The notes below the pieces were generated by a model. That model was not told where the DNA came from and searched no databases. It saw nothing but the letters and a program-made list of their open reading frames with translations. 64,000 nucleotides of DNA from Lenzites betulinus (taxonomy: Eukaryota; Basidiomycota; Agaricomycetes; Polyporales; Polyporaceae), in assembly GCA_022264855.1 (NCBI GenBank), contig JABYQU010000012.1, forward strand, positions 710,116 to 774,115, given 5' to 3'. Below are positions 44,801-58,451 of the stretch, one piece after another. Within the stretch, counting starts at the first letter, position 1. Each line of letters starts with the position of its first letter. The position numbers were made by a program, and so were the translations under genes.

Positions 44801-46504
44801 GGACGAAGCAGAGAAGGCAGGCACCGACTCCTCGAACGATACTGATGCGACCCTCGTTGACGATATGCCGCCTCGGCCGGTGTACGACCGCGTGCCTTCC
44901 TCGCCCCTCCAGGGTTCTGGCTCCGCAGGAAGTGTGCTGGGGAAGCGCACCAGGGACGGAGACTCGGTGATGGACGTCGATTCGCCTCCGCATGTGGCAA
45001 GCCCGACGGAACGAGTGGAGATGGCGAAAGCTGCGTCTCCGTCGTCGCCCTCTCACGACACGCAGGACGCCACCGAGTTCATCGCGGATGCTATTGCGTC
45101 GTCATCGAAGCTACCGACGCCAGCAGACGTGGAGATGAAGGACGAGGCGCAGTCGAACAGGGCACCCCCTCTACCCCCTCGGAAACCCCGGCAGACGGAG
45201 GACTCGGTTATGATGTTTGGTACGTGTCAACCTATACCATCATGGTCGACGTGTCCCTCACGTTGCGCAGGGCGCCAACATGATGTATCGGAGTGCATGG
45301 ACAACTGCATGTTCCAAATCGAAACGGCCTTGCTCGACTTCCAAGGAATGGCTACGTCTGACGACGACAAGACAAGTCCGGTCAAGAGGTAGGAATACAC
45401 ACCACATGTTTGTGTGCTTTGTTGACACCGCCCGTAGGCTATTTTACGGGAAGAAGCGACAACGCTTGACGTCGCTGTCTCCGACGGACGACGCCCGCCA
45501 TCAGTCGTCAATACACGAGAAAGAGGATTTGTTCTCGCATCTCCATGTGAACGTCGCAGACGAGGGTTTCGACCTCTACGACGGACTTGCGCGATATTTT
45601 GACGATGTCGTCGAGCTAGGTGGGCAGAAGAAGCGGATGGAGGTTTCGCTGGTCGACCTCCCGCCATTGTTGCAGATCCAGCTACAGGTACGTGACTTCA
45701 TTGTCGCTGTGATTCATACTGACGTCCGTACAGCGTGTACAGTTCAACCGGGAGACGCAGCAAGCGTACAAGTCGCAAGCATACGTCAAGTTCGGAGAGA
45801 CGATCTACATGGATCGGTTCCTGGACAGTGCAAGTCCGGAGAAGAAGGCACGCTCGAAGGAGATCCAGGCGGAGCTCACCGCAGCGCGGGATCGCGTGCA
45901 GAGGCTCACGCAAGGCAAGGTATCTATCAGCCGATTTACATTCATATTCCTTCTCTTACACTTCGCAGCATGCGCCCTTCGCGCCGGCTCTAGCGCACGT
46001 CGCAGAGTTTCTCTCCAAGCAAACGACATTCAACCTGCCTGCCGATGAGGCGCTGGTTGCCTCTCTGCAGGACGAGGAGAAGCTGGTCACGGAGCAGCTG
46101 CGCATAGAGCGCGAGCGCACGGCGCACCTCAAGCAGCAGCTCGAGGACATCTGGAAGGACGACACGCTCGCGGCGTACGAGCTCACCTCGGTCTTCATCC
46201 ACCGCGGCTCGTCGCCGTCGTGGGGCCACTACTTCTTCTACTCGCGCAACCTGCCGGACCGCCCGGACGCGTGGTTCAAGTACAACGACTCGGACGTGTC
46301 GTCCGTCTCGAAGGACGAGGTCCTGGCGGACACGACGGGGTCGACGGCCAATCCGTACATGGTGCGTCCCATGCTCGCACCGCTGGACTGCGCGTTGACG
46401 ATGATGACGCGTGCCTGTTGCAGCTGGTCTTTGTGCGGAAGGACTGCGACGCGATCGAGACCGTGCACAGGTTCAACCCGGAGACGATCGAGGAGGGGGA
46501 GTAG
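41871..46504 (+). CDS. ubp2: Ubiquitin-specific protease, Ubp2 (USP25/USP28) type
   Basis: Fifteen exons: 41871-42880, 42930-43022, 43073-43254, 43302-43400, 43457-43552, 43600-44105, 44155-44263, 44318-44409, 44461-44620, 44686-45219, 45271-45388, 45438-45687, 45734-45919, 45969-46361, 46424-46504. A large N-terminal region of about 750 residues precedes the catalytic domain, as in yeast Ubp2. The Cys box is GLNQLGNTCYLNSLLQ, followed by LFFNMEYCENPAITPEIELAKLAL, an acidic insert, QHDVSECMDN, then VDLPPLLQIQLQRVQFNRETQ. The His box is SWGHYFFYSRN with KYNDSDV. A long helical insert (EEKLVTEQLRIERERTAHLKQQLEDI) precedes it. All catalytic residues are present. Exon joins around 43400-43600 are inferred from frame only. 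Confidence 0.88.
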
Positions 46505-46881
46505 ACACTCGCATGCGCAATCCACCCTAATCTTATTCCCACCGCCGCATTGTATACGCACTCGCATCTTCACTCGCATATGCCCACGGACAGCACGCCA
46601 TGCACTACTGTATCCTATTCTAGGCTGTACGCTATGATATCACCGCATGTCAACTCTAGATCGCAGGTGGATGGTTATCGGACGAGTGGTACGCGGATTT
46701 GCACTCTGTGGGCGCGGACGCCTTGTGTGCACTCAGCGTAGCTGCACTTTACGACTGAACGTTGCTTGAGGGTTGACAGACAAGGATGGGGCACTGCAAG
46801 GCTGGAGGGTAGCCCATAGACATAGTATTTGATCCAGGCGCCATACAAGTACACAAACGATTCAATACAGAATTGCTCGAC
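46505..46881. other. Convergent intergenic region
   Basis: Lies between the 3' ends of the Ubp2-type gene and the minus-strand NTF2-like gene. No further gene seen. Confidence 0.5.
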
Positions 46882-47582
46882 TCAAGACGTAGAGAACAGC
46901 GTCTCATCGCCATCGAGAGTGAGATGGCTGATGCGATGGGCGCCGCCCTCTTCCTTGACTCTGCGGATTGTCAGTGTACGCGCCGATGATGATGACCGGG
47001 GGAGGAGCTTACTCGGCGGAGGCGGTCACTGCGGCCTGCTGCCCAACATCTCTGCGTGTCCAGAGCACCTTCGTGGACGGCTGCGTACCAGGGTAAGTGC
47101 TTGCACGCACGCGAAGGGGGAACACGACGGACCTTGGTGGAGGAGTCCTGCGCCTCGAAGGTCGCCTCCTGCGGGTTCCAGCGCTTCTGGAGCGCGAGCA
47201 GCGCGCTCTTCAGGCCGTCGTGGTCGACCGCCTTCCCGCCGACGACGCCCGTGGCGTCCGGGGTGAACATGTTGGCGAAGCGCGTGCTGAAGAGGTCGAC
47301 GGGGCCGGGGCCCAGGCGGATCTTGCTGAGGGGCCCGGTCGCGGGCGGGCGGTTGAAGTGGATGTGCGGGGAGGCGAGGAGGGTGGCGAGGCGCTCTTGG
47401 AGGAACTCGGGCGAGGAGGGCGCGGGGGGCGCGGGGGCGGCTGGGGAGGTGTCGGACATGATGGCGGTGGAGAGGGCGCGGGAGAGGGCGGGGAGGGGGC
47501 ACTGGATGAAGGGGGTGGCGAGCGCGGGTGCGAGGAGGCTGAGGGCGGCGATGGCGAGAGGGGCGCGGGCGGCGACGAGCAT
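46882..47582 (-). CDS. NTF2/SnoaL-like small protein, uncharacterised
   Basis: Exons on the minus strand 47582-47133, 47068-47013 and 46960-46882. From ATG 47582 there is a hydrophobic Ala/Leu-rich leader (LAIAALSLLAPALA); a second start at 47460 (MSDTSPAAPAPP) would give a soluble protein. The core has FLQERLATLLASP, DLFSTRFANMFTPDA, GLKSALLALQKRW, then beta strands VLWTRRDVGQQAAVTASAEV and RISHLTLDGDETLF. The helix-then-sheet order resembles the NTF2-like fold; this is inference from pattern, not a recognised family. It sits 244 bp from the start side of mcr1 on the same strand. Confidence 0.6.
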
Positions 47583-47826
47583 GCAATGGCGGGTGTAGCA
47601 GGACGGGGAGGGTGAGAGACAAGAGCGGCCAGGGCGAGCGCGGCAAGGGCGAGAGTACTTGGATGACGTCACGCCTGCGCATATGCAAGAGGAAGACACG
47701 CACCCGCACGCACATAACACACTCGCTCGGGATAGCACACACTTGGCCAGGCACCCGCAGAAAGCCGTAATAGGCTAGTCATGTCTCGTCATTCTAATCT
47801 AACAGCAGAGCACAACAACGACCGCT

Positions 47827-49215
47827 CTAGAACTTGAACACCTGGGAACAAGGTCAGCGGATACTCGCGACGCGGGCTGCGCACACGCACCTGCTCCTCT
47901 GTGTACCCGAGCTGCTTCAGGATCCCGCTCAGCTCGCCCTGCTTCATGCCCGCCTTGGCTCCCGCAATCGCTGCAACTTGTCCCGGAGGACCTGCGAGAC
48001 CGGTCAGTCGGGAGCTGCGCGGAACGAACCAACTGGATACGCACCGCACACGAAGATCTTGGCCTTCTCGCCCAGGTTCGCAGGGGGCAAGTGCTTTGAT
48101 ACCAGGTCTTCGTTCACGTATCCGACCGTCCCTGTACAGAGGTTAGTGCTGTCTGGTCTCGCGTAGGGGTGCGCACACTTACCCTTCCAGTCGGGACCGG
48201 GCTTGTCGAGGGTGTAGACGATGTTGAACGTTTGCGGGTACTTGGACTTGAGCGCGTCAAAGTGCTCCTTCAGGAGGATGTCCTTCTCGGCGACGTTGGC
48301 GAAGATGAGCGTGAAGCGCGTCTTGTTCGCCGGGTCGTGCAGCGCGTACTGGAGGATCTGGTACATGGGCGTGCTGCGGACATATGTGAGCACGGGCAGG
48401 GGAGTGAATACTGGGCAACGTACATGCCGCTGCCGCCGGCGATCATGCCGACTTGTTCAAACTGGTTGACTGTGGGAGCACGCCGGTAAGGAGGGGATGC
48501 GTTCGAGGGAAAGAGACGCACTTTTGAACTCGAACTTGGGGATGGGGCCCTTGACGGAGAGTTTGTCGCCGGGCTGGAGCTCGAAGAAGTACTTGGACAT
48601 CTTGCCGGTCTCGTAGCGCTTGATGAGGAACTCGAGCTCGCCGGGCTTGTCGGAGGGAGAGATGGGGGTGTAGGGGCGGATGACGGGCTTGCCCTTGGCG
48701 TCGAGGAGGGGGTTGGCGGCATCGGCGGCAGACTTGACGACGACGCAGGAGGCGACGGGGAGGAGGGAGGCGGTGTCGGCCGGGAGCTCGAAGACAAACC
48801 TGGGGCGCGTTAGAGGAGAGTGGGGTGGTGAGAGGGCGGAAGGACGTACCGGGCGGTGTTGTAGTTGTAGGGCTCGATCTTCTTGAGCTTAAAGTCTACA
48901 AAGTTTTGAGGGTCGAGGGCGCTCTTGTCGGAGATCTTGGGCTTCGCGGGAGCGGCAGCGACGGAGCCAGAGCGGTCAAGGTAGACGTATCCAGCAAGAC
49001 CGGCGACACCTGGAAGAGATGAGAGGGGGCGGGCGAGGGTGAGAAGAAGACATACCGGCGCCGAGGAGGTAGAAGGGGAGGTTGGAGGACTTGCTGCCCG
49101 CAGAGGGTGTGGTCGAGTAACGGCGCGCACCCGCGACCTGCTCCGCGTCAGCTCAGGCAACGCGCTGAATAGATGAGAGACGTACGGCGGAACGAGCAGA
49201 GCGAAGGAAGGACAT
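47827..49215 (-). CDS. mcr1: NADH-cytochrome b5 reductase, mitochondrial type (Mcr1)
   Basis: FAD enzyme that passes electrons from NADH to cytochrome b5, anchored in the mitochondrial outer membrane or released into the intermembrane space. Ten minus-strand exons: 49215-49186, 49137-49056, 49009-48850, 48799-48522, 48469-48424, 48373-48183, 48131-48045, 47991-47891, 47841-47827, with the C-terminal VFKF in the last 15-nt exon (nine joins were traced directly). Starts MSFLRSARSA, with a basic presequence and one hydrophobic segment (NLPFYLLGAGVAGLAGYVYL). FAD motif VIRPYTPIS, then KYFFELQPGDKLSVKGP; NAD motif GMIAGGSGITPMYQIL, and IFANVAEKDILL, and IFVCGPPGQV. Complete and apparently functional. 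Confidence 0.92.
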
Positions 49216-49386
49216 GGTGGACGGGAAAGAGGACGCGCGGGACGGTCAGCGCGCGCCGCCGCGCCACCACGGTACCCATCCCGTCGTTCCCGTCATCGCG
49301 TGGTCCTCGCACGACATATGTAGGCAGATACGCGACATCGGTAACAAATCTATTTCGACTGGTACTGCACGCATCACAACTGCATA
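49216..49386. other. Short intergenic 5' flank of mcr1
   Basis: Nothing further seen. Confidence 0.4.
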
Positions 49387-49740
49387 CTACAGATCATAGA
49401 ACGAGCAAGTCACACCACCAACGTCGAATGCGTCTTGCAACAGGAACACCACGTCCGCCCTGCCCATGGGCATGAAGTCCGAGCCAAACGCCTTGAGACG
49501 GACGAGAAACTCGTGGTCGACGACCGGCCTTCCTTCCGCATACTGTACGTTTCCGAAGCTTGGAAGGATGATGTCCGGGTGGGCATATGCGAACTAGGCG
49601 ATGAGAGCGTCACGCAGCTCGACATGTTCGGTGAGAGTGTGTCGATGGCGTTGAGCGGGTCGCATGGTGCAAGCCCCCGTTGAAAAGGCCTCTACGTCCA
49701 CTTGATCGCGAAGAATGGTATAAATGTCGAGGGACGTCAT
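49387..49740 (-). CDS. Small ORF with one in-frame TAG or an unrecognised intron
   Basis: From ATG 49740 (MTSLDIYTILRDQ) to TAG at 49389-49387 one minus-strand frame is continuous except for a TAG codon at 49596-49594. Downstream of that stop the sequence looks coding: YAHPDIILPSFGNVQYAEGR, then FMPMGRADVVFLLQDAF. Alternatively a GTGGAC donor after DQ (near 49702) and the CCTAG just before TTC at 49593 would remove the stop as an in-phase intron. Protein family not recognised. It could be a short spliced gene or a young pseudogene. Confidence 0.45.
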
Positions 49741-50362
49741 CGCGGTGCTCAGTAGAGCGAGAGAAAGGAGCTCAGTGAGCTCGGCACACGCGGTAGGCGC
49801 CCGATCGCGTCGCGCGTCGTCGCGCCCCGTCGCGTCCTCTCCGCCTACCCGTCGCGTTCAGGGTGTCGTCGTTGTGCGCAGGTCGCGTCGTCGTCGCGCG
49901 CCGAGAGCTGGCCATCGCGTGCCGCGTGACAGCAGGTGCGCAACAGAACGACACGCCGCGCCCGCGTCTCGTCGCTGCCTGTGCCACCGACGTCATCCCT
50001 AACCCTACCCGCGCTCACCCCACCCAAACATCCCCTTGCGCATCCACAAAAATCGTCGGGAAATAGGAGAAGATAGGAAGGTTAAACGAGGAGCGATGTG
50101 CCAAATTGTGAGAGCTTGGAGACGGCAGAGGGTGCGTGAGGAGGCGAGGAAAGGGAGAGGATGGGGCGGCTAGGGTTAGGAAGAGAGAACTTAGATAAGC
50201 GATGAGCGAGATCCTCATCCGTCGCCTCTCCCGTCTCGCCCTCTCCTTCTCTCCTCCCCCCATCCTCCCAGGCCCCCCGCTCGCCTCCACTCGTTCTGTT
50301 CCAACCACCCTGTCCACGAACACACGAATTGCGCAGCGAGTTCACGTCCCACAAGAACGGCA
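49741..50362. other. Upstream region of hog1
   Basis: CG-rich near 49800-49900, then a CT-rich leader (50215-50300) before the start codon. No gene seen; divergent from the small minus-strand ORF. Confidence 0.5.
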
Positions 50363-52107
<1,745 letters not shown>

Positions 52108-53841
52108 AAGAAACGACCCGGGTTGTATTGTTGCAGCAGTGTACTCTTCCCTTGTAGCCATGACACGAATATCCTCGCGGACCATTTGCTTAGATGACCG
52201 ACCTCGCCCCCCTCTTCTCGCGCGCGCCGCCTTCTGCGCGCTCGTCGCTCGTTTCCCTTCTCGCTCGCCGCCGTCCGTCGCCCACGATACACGATCTGTA
52301 ACCTTGGCCATCTATCTTTGTCGTTGCGGTATCATACTAGTACCCCTCTCGTACATCGCGCCCGTGTTGTAATATCTCCCCTTATCCCCGGTCAATGGGT
52401 AGTCCCTTTTGCGCGGCACGTCTCCGACTGGTGCGGATCCCTTGTCAGGCTGCGGGTGCGGCGCGATCGACCTAGGTGGGTGGCCTACCCTTGCGCGCAG
52501 CATGGAGAAGGGACGCGGAGGGCATCGTTGGAGAGGGGGAGGAAGTTGATCTGAGATGCGTGTGGGCGTGCCGTTCGAGCGGGACGTGGTATGGGAGCAC
52601 AGTGTACATCAAGGGAAAGTAGCGAGGACGAGGATGCGAGCTGCTGCGAACTTACAAAGATCGAGTAGTGTACTACTGCTCGTCTACCGGCGACGCATCC
52701 TAGCTTTTACGCACAAAGTGTGGGATGAGGCCTGCCTCTTGGCCACCATCGTACTACACGTTTCGATATTTCTGATTCGCATTAGTTATCCTTTCGGTGC
52801 TGTAGGACATGACAGATACCCTGTCAGGCTGTCTGTATGGCACGTTTATGAAGGACGACTGAACATTTCACGAGTCCGCATTTCCAGGCTGGCAACGTCT
52901 CTGTTGATGAAATAGTTATGCTCGCGCACGCTCGTGCCCCGCCTCCATTGCACCACCGGGTCGTCCTTTGTGCGTTTACATGGGGATCTTGCACGACGTG
53001 AGCACGCACTGTTCGTCGTGCTCGTGCCAGTAGTAGACCTTCCTGCTCCAGTGAATAGAGTGGAGACCCAGACGTCAAATGGGGGACTCGGCAGCGATAC
53101 GTGCGCATTAGACGTCGATCGTCTCGTGCGCAGCGGGGAAATCGCGTCCATGGGGTACAGCGTAGTCTTTGCTAAATGTCGCCCGGGTGGACGACGGAAG
53201 CGCGACTGCGTGATGCTCTTTGACCATGAGGAAGTTGCAGAGGTCATCGGGGCGGGTGGCTTGAGGATTCAAACGTTCACGCATTCACGGGTTGGGTGAA
53301 GAGGAAATCGAGGGAGGCGAACGAGGTGTATACCTCCGGAAAGATTGCAATGACGGGTTCGCAGAAAACGCGTTATTGAGACTGTCTTAGGATAACACAG
53401 AGCCGGACGGAGGCGATTCCTATCGTACCCGTCTTGTCAACATCTAGGATGCTGTCCCGGTATCCGTTGTTAGCTATCAACATATCATTCGCTCAATCTT
53501 ACGTAGTCCAGCAGGCTTGAGAACTCGTACCGCAGCGTTTTCTGTTGTCTCTACCGCGAAATCGACGTGAACATTGCAGCAAGTGGTGGTGAGAAGAAAA
53601 GGGCAGCTGGAGGGAGGACGGTGGGACAGGCGCTGGACGACGAACGCGGTCACGTGAAGGTAATGTATGCCGGCACGCGTAGCCGCGCGCTTTGGATCGG
53701 GCCAGCATTTGCATCCGGCTCCTGTCTCTCTCCTCCGCTCTTCAAGCTTAGTTTGCTCTCGCCTCTCCACATCCTACCCCATCTTGCCCTTCTTGCTTAG
53801 TTCTTTTGCACAACCTACAAACAGCGCTCTTCCTTACAACA
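52108..53841. other. Intergenic, 1.7 kb, no assigned gene
   Basis: A minus-strand frame near 53100-53290 reads LCNFLMVKEHHAVALPSSTR and a plus-strand frame runs 52934-53299, but neither has a recognisable domain or clear splice context. The last 100 bases before 53842 are CT-rich, a likely leader of the dynamin-like gene. Confidence 0.4.
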
Positions 53842-56800
53842 ATGACGGCACAGCAGTCCGCATCTCACGTCAAGGTTGCAGCCACCCACCACGAAAACCT
53901 CCTCCATTCGGAGTATGGAAAGAGCTCGAAGGAGCTCATCGAGTTCATAGGCCAGCTTAGAGCTTTGGGGTACGCCGTTTTCGCTGTGCCACTCGCCGAG
54001 CCACTACTCACAGAGACGCTGCAGCGCTCACATCGACCTCGAGCTCCCCCGTATAGTGGTCATTGGGAACCAGAGTGCCGGAAAGTCCAGTCTCGTAGAG
54101 GCTATCTCAGGTGTGAGTACTGTTTCCCTATTACTCACCCTCTTCGCCGCCCTTTGTGCATAGTCGGTGTTATACCGCACACTTGGCTATTCGAACAGCT
54201 GTCTTATAAACTATATTTTGTAGATCAGCGTCCCTCGCGATGCAGGAACATGCACCCGATGCCCCATGGAGTGCCGGCTCACACATTCCACCGGAGCGTG
54301 GTCCTGCCAAGTCAAAATCCGCTTCGAATACGACCAAGAAGGCGAGCGGCTCGACGAAGTAGACGAGGTCGAATTCGGGTCTCGTATCACCGACAAGGCC
54401 GAAGTCGAGCACATGCTTCGCCGTGCACAGGAAGCCGTCCTACACCCCGGCGTCGACTACAAGGTCTTCCTCGAGGACGGGTGGCGCGAGAAGATCAAGG
54501 GAAAGCAACCCCTTCGATTCTCGCAGAACGTTGTATGCATCGAACTCACTGGCCCCGAACTTACTGACTTGTCCTTCGTCGACCTGCCCGGTAAGTACTT
54601 ATTTGAACTGTCTTAACCTCGATCTCACTGAACTTCCGAGTCAGGCATTGTGCAAAATGCAGAGTCCGAGGTCGTGAAACTGGTCGAAGATATGGTGAGC
54701 AGCTACATCAAGGGCACCAGTCTCATCCTCGTCACTCTTCCTATGAGCGGTACGTCCCGCGTTGTTCGGGAAATTGCTGTTCTGACTTGACTTGCCTAGA
54801 CGATATCGAAAACCAGAAGGCCGCACGGCTCGCCCATCTCGCAGACCCCGAGGGCCATCGGACTATCGGTAATTCAGATGTATATACGCTCTGCCTCCAC
54901 GCTGACACAGCTCTGCAGGTGTCTTAACCAAACCCGATACGATCACCACAGGCTCTACCAAGGCCCGTGAGATGTGGTTGCAAGTCATCGAGGGCCACAA
55001 GCACGCGCTCTTACACGGCTACTACTGCACGCGCCAGCCCGATGACGACGAGCGTGCGCGCAAGATCTCGAACGCGGACGCACGCGTTGCGGAGGCCAGC
55101 TTCTTTAAGAACACTCACCCGTGGTCCGCGTCTCAGCATCAGCACCGCTTCGGGACGCAGAACCTGGTGCAGAGCATCAGCAAGCTCCTCACGCAGATCA
55201 TCCGCGAATCGTACGTTCACGTATCCTTTTCCCCTCGCTCGTGTACCCTCTTCTCACGGCATCGTGTAATAGGCTTCCGTCCCAGCTTGGCAAGGTTGCG
55301 GAGCAGCTCGCGGCGTGTAACGCGCAGCTCAACACGCTCCCGCCCGCGATCACGACGGAGCCGTCTGCGTTCGTCCTTGCGCGTGTCACGCGGTTCGCCG
55401 CTGAGCTCGGCGCGCGCATTCAAGGTGCGCCTGCGCACGGCCAAACGGAGCTCGTGCAGCGCACACGTCATGCGTACGCTACGTTCAAGGACGCGGTGCG
55501 TGCGTCTGCACCGCCGTTCGTTCCGTATGAGAACGTGGCGCGCGCACCACGCGACGTATCCGCTTATACATGGGCACCGCGTGCGGACAACTTGAAGGGG
55601 CCTCGGAAGCGCGTCGCACCGGGGACTGAAGGAGAGGGGATTATGTACTTGGAAGATGTGCGGCGGCACATCAGGACGTATGTCATTGATGATCCTGGTA
55701 GGGGTGAGCAGGCACTGACTGTCTTCATAGATCTGTCACTCGCGAGCTCCCCGGGAATGTCCCGTATGCGGCGAAGGTGTCGCTCATTCAGACGTTTCAG
55801 CAGGGCTGGGAGGTCATCGCGAGGGAGTGCTTCGAGGAAGTGCACGATATTTTCAAGGACACCGTCGCAGATGTCATACATGAAGAGTTCGACCGCTACA
55901 GTAACCTCAAGGCTATCATCGGGTATGTTTACACACACCGCTTGCCCCGCTGCACAGCTCATAGTAGGACACTGCTTAGCCCGGTCACTACGGAACTCAT
56001 CAACAGCTGTGCGGAAACAACTATCGCGCAGATTCACACGGTGCTCGCTCGTGAACATGCGCCGTTCACGCAGAACGGTCACTACTTGTCTGAGTGCCGC
56101 GACAAGTGGCTCGCGAAGTATAAGGACGCGCGCGCAGGGAAGGGTGTCCCTGAGCGCGTCACGCCGGCCCTGCCCGCAGCACCTGTATTTACTTTCGGTC
56201 GTGAGTATCCTCTTGTGCTGGCGCAGTAACACAGCGCTGACGGGAAATACAGCCACAGTGGGTACACAGGACGATACACCAGCCACGAAGAAAGCACGTG
56301 TGTACAAGGAACTTAGACGGCCAGCGGAGGCACGCCACGGGCACGCCAACACAGCGAGACCTGCCACGGCTTCAACGCCTGCATTGATCCATGCTAATGG
56401 TCAGGCGGTGGTAGCACATCAGAACGGCCAGACGTCCCCGTCCGATGCGCACTCGTCAGATGAGGATGTCAATGCTCAGCCGGCTACCCCTGCTCCTGCG
56501 GCGAAGTCTGGCCTGGGTATCTCAGCACAGGCCGCCTCCAGCCTTGCGATACCTGCGCTTACTCCCGCATTTCCCTCAGGCAATGGACAGGTGGTGGCGA
56601 TTGCGCCGGTGCCCCAGGTCACAGTACTCTCCCCCGAGGAGCAGGCGAAGAAGGTCGCTGAGGCGCTTGCCTCACTCGCGGCGCTTGGTTATTCCGGGTT
56701 AACGGAGGAAGACCTCGGGAAGCTGAACAAGGCGGACGAATACGAGGAAGAGCTCCAGCTCATGGCCGAAGTCCGCGCATACTTCCAGGTTGCATACAAG

Positions 56801-57088
56801 GTCAGTTTTTTTGCATGTTATACCTACTTCGTGCTGCTGACCGCTGTGTTGTAGCGTGTAATCGACAACATCCCGATGGCGATCGACTATTACTTCCTGT
56901 ACGCTTTCGAAGAGCAGCTCCATGAACGGCTGTTTGAGCGGCTCGGGCTCGGTGCAGCCAACGCGGCGGCGCGCTGCAGCGCGTACATTGCGGAGGATCC
57001 GAGCGTAGTTGCTGCGCGCGACGAGCTTATGGGGAAGAAGAAGCGGCTGGAGAACGTGCAGCGTGCATTGTATAACTTCGGCTTATGA
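53842..57088 (+). CDS. Dynamin-superfamily GTPase (Mx/Drp-like) with GED
   Basis: Large GTPase expected to act in membrane remodelling. Eleven exons: 53842-53969, 54025-54112, 54224-54590, 54645-54749, 54800-54868, 54919-55210, 55273-55677, 55731-55922, 55980-56200, 56253-56800, 56855-57088. G1 is VIGNQSAGKSSLVEAISG, then ISVPRDAGTCTRCPMEC, G3 SFVDLPG, G4 VLTKPDTIT. Middle/stalk helices follow (LGKVAEQLAACNAQLNTLP). After about residue 660 there is a ~130-residue Ala/Pro/Ser-rich disordered insert, then a GED-like end (VRAYFQVAYKRVIDNIPMAI, DELMGKKKRLENVQRAL). The CTRCP-type G2 region and absence of a PH domain fit the Mx/Drp-like fungal subgroup rather than endocytic dynamin or Vps1. Confidence 0.9.
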
Positions 57089-57600
57089 GTGCACCCAGTG
57101 CATCCAATGCGATCACGCTGCTCTCGAGTGCATAGCTCCCTCTCCTTTGCTTCCTCATAATGTTTTTTCTTGCTTACCGTCATTAATTGGCTTCTCCCTG
57201 TCGTGTTTAAGTGGCTTTGTGTTTGTCTTATGCACTTAATGTTAATAGGCCAACTGATTGTCACTGTTGGAGGTTGAGGGTGTCGCGGGCAAGCCGTTAA
57301 CTCGGTGAAATACTCGTGTATTTGCGTATTACAACAGCGCAGTCGTCGTGCTACATGAGTCCGCGCAATCGTCGTGCTACAAGTCTGCGCATACACTCTG
57401 CGCACGACTCTGCGCACAGAGATAGACACGGGCGCCTAACACGACACATCTCGCACGCCCAAGTCCGTCCGCCTCTCTCTTCCGCACCGCGACCACGCTC
57501 TGCTCGTTCTCCCGCGCACGCCCCCAGCCACTATGTGACGGTTTCGCACGCCGCGCTGTGCCGCGCCACGTCGCACTTGCATCGGCACAAGTCCGTTTTA
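57089..57600. other. 3' flank; start of subtelomeric sequence
   Basis: Includes GCGCA(G/A)TCGTCGTGCTACA-type short repeats (57340-57420). No gene seen. Confidence 0.5.
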
Positions 57601-57623
57601 AGGTTAGATATCTCGAAGCTGAT

Positions 57624-57715
57624 CTATGGGCGCGAACGCGTTAGATCTCACACTTCTGGGACTGAATGTGTCTCTGATTAAGCTGCTAACCTATGGGCGC
57701 GAACGCGTTAGATCT
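57624..57715. repeat. 25-bp direct repeat pair
   Basis: CTATGGGCGCGAACGCGTTA followed by GATCT occurs at 57624-57648 and again exactly at 57691-57715. Confidence 0.9.
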
Positions 57716-57854
57716 ACAGTACGTAGTTAGTTACTCGCGCCGCGAACTAGTACGTAGCGAAAATACTCACCTCACACTATCCATATAACCCGGCTTTTAC
57801 AATTGTAAAAGTCGTTCCAAATCGTTCCAAGCAACGTTCCAACGCAGTTTATGG

Positions 57855-58235
57855 GACAACCACTTTGAGAAACCCCATGTTCCAAGGCATATTCCTATAG
57901 CCCTCATTTAGGGCTACAAGATGCACTTGGTTTCATGGTCATAGCTGCTCTCCCCGTCCCACAATGACCTTGGAACCGTCGGTTCCAAGCGTAACCAAAT
58001 GGTTCCAAGCACGGTTCCAAGGGCATTCCTCCACAACCACCTGGACAACTCCTCGGTTCCAAGGCCTTGGATCATAGCCTTGCTTCAGGGCTATCCAGAA
58101 ATGTAGGTCTCATGGCTGTGCGATGTTTCCCCGTCTCACACTGGCCTTGGAACCGTGCGCACCTCCAAATATCGACTTTTTCCAACGTTCCAAGGGCCAT
58201 TGCTCTATCACCACAACACCTGAGAGCATGTAAGT
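57855..58235. repeat. Diverged ~177-bp tandem repeat with GTTCCAAG motif
   Basis: Two full units (GTTCCAAGG at 57879 and 58056, each ending in CCTTGGAACCG) and a partial third. Shared blocks: ACAACCAC, TAGCC(C/T)T...AGGGCTA, GGT(T/C)TCATGG, CCCCGTC(C/T)CAC. Units differ by many substitutions, so the array is old. Confidence 0.75.
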
Positions 58236-58451
58236 AGGTGATCTAGACTCAGACAGGCTCTGGCTACAGGCCACAACTTTTCCGGAGTGAATCGGTGACC
58301 TTCACTGACGGTCCAAGTTACAGAAACGCCCCCCCCTTTCTTTAATACCCACTTATCTCAATGACTAGCAGGGCTATTAGTACATAACAAAGTGCTACTA
58401 GTCCGGATCTAATAGGCCGACGTTTTGAGATTGTCATGTGGCTGTGCTAGT
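58236..58451. other. Subtelomeric non-coding sequence
   Basis: Holds GTAACAAAGTGCTACTAGT-like and TCTAATAGGCC blocks that recur near 58725-58765; otherwise nothing recognised. Confidence 0.5.

Noticed and set aside
52846..53299. Gene in the 52.1-53.8 kb gap
   Set aside because: Open on both strands but no recognisable family or splice pattern; left as unassigned.
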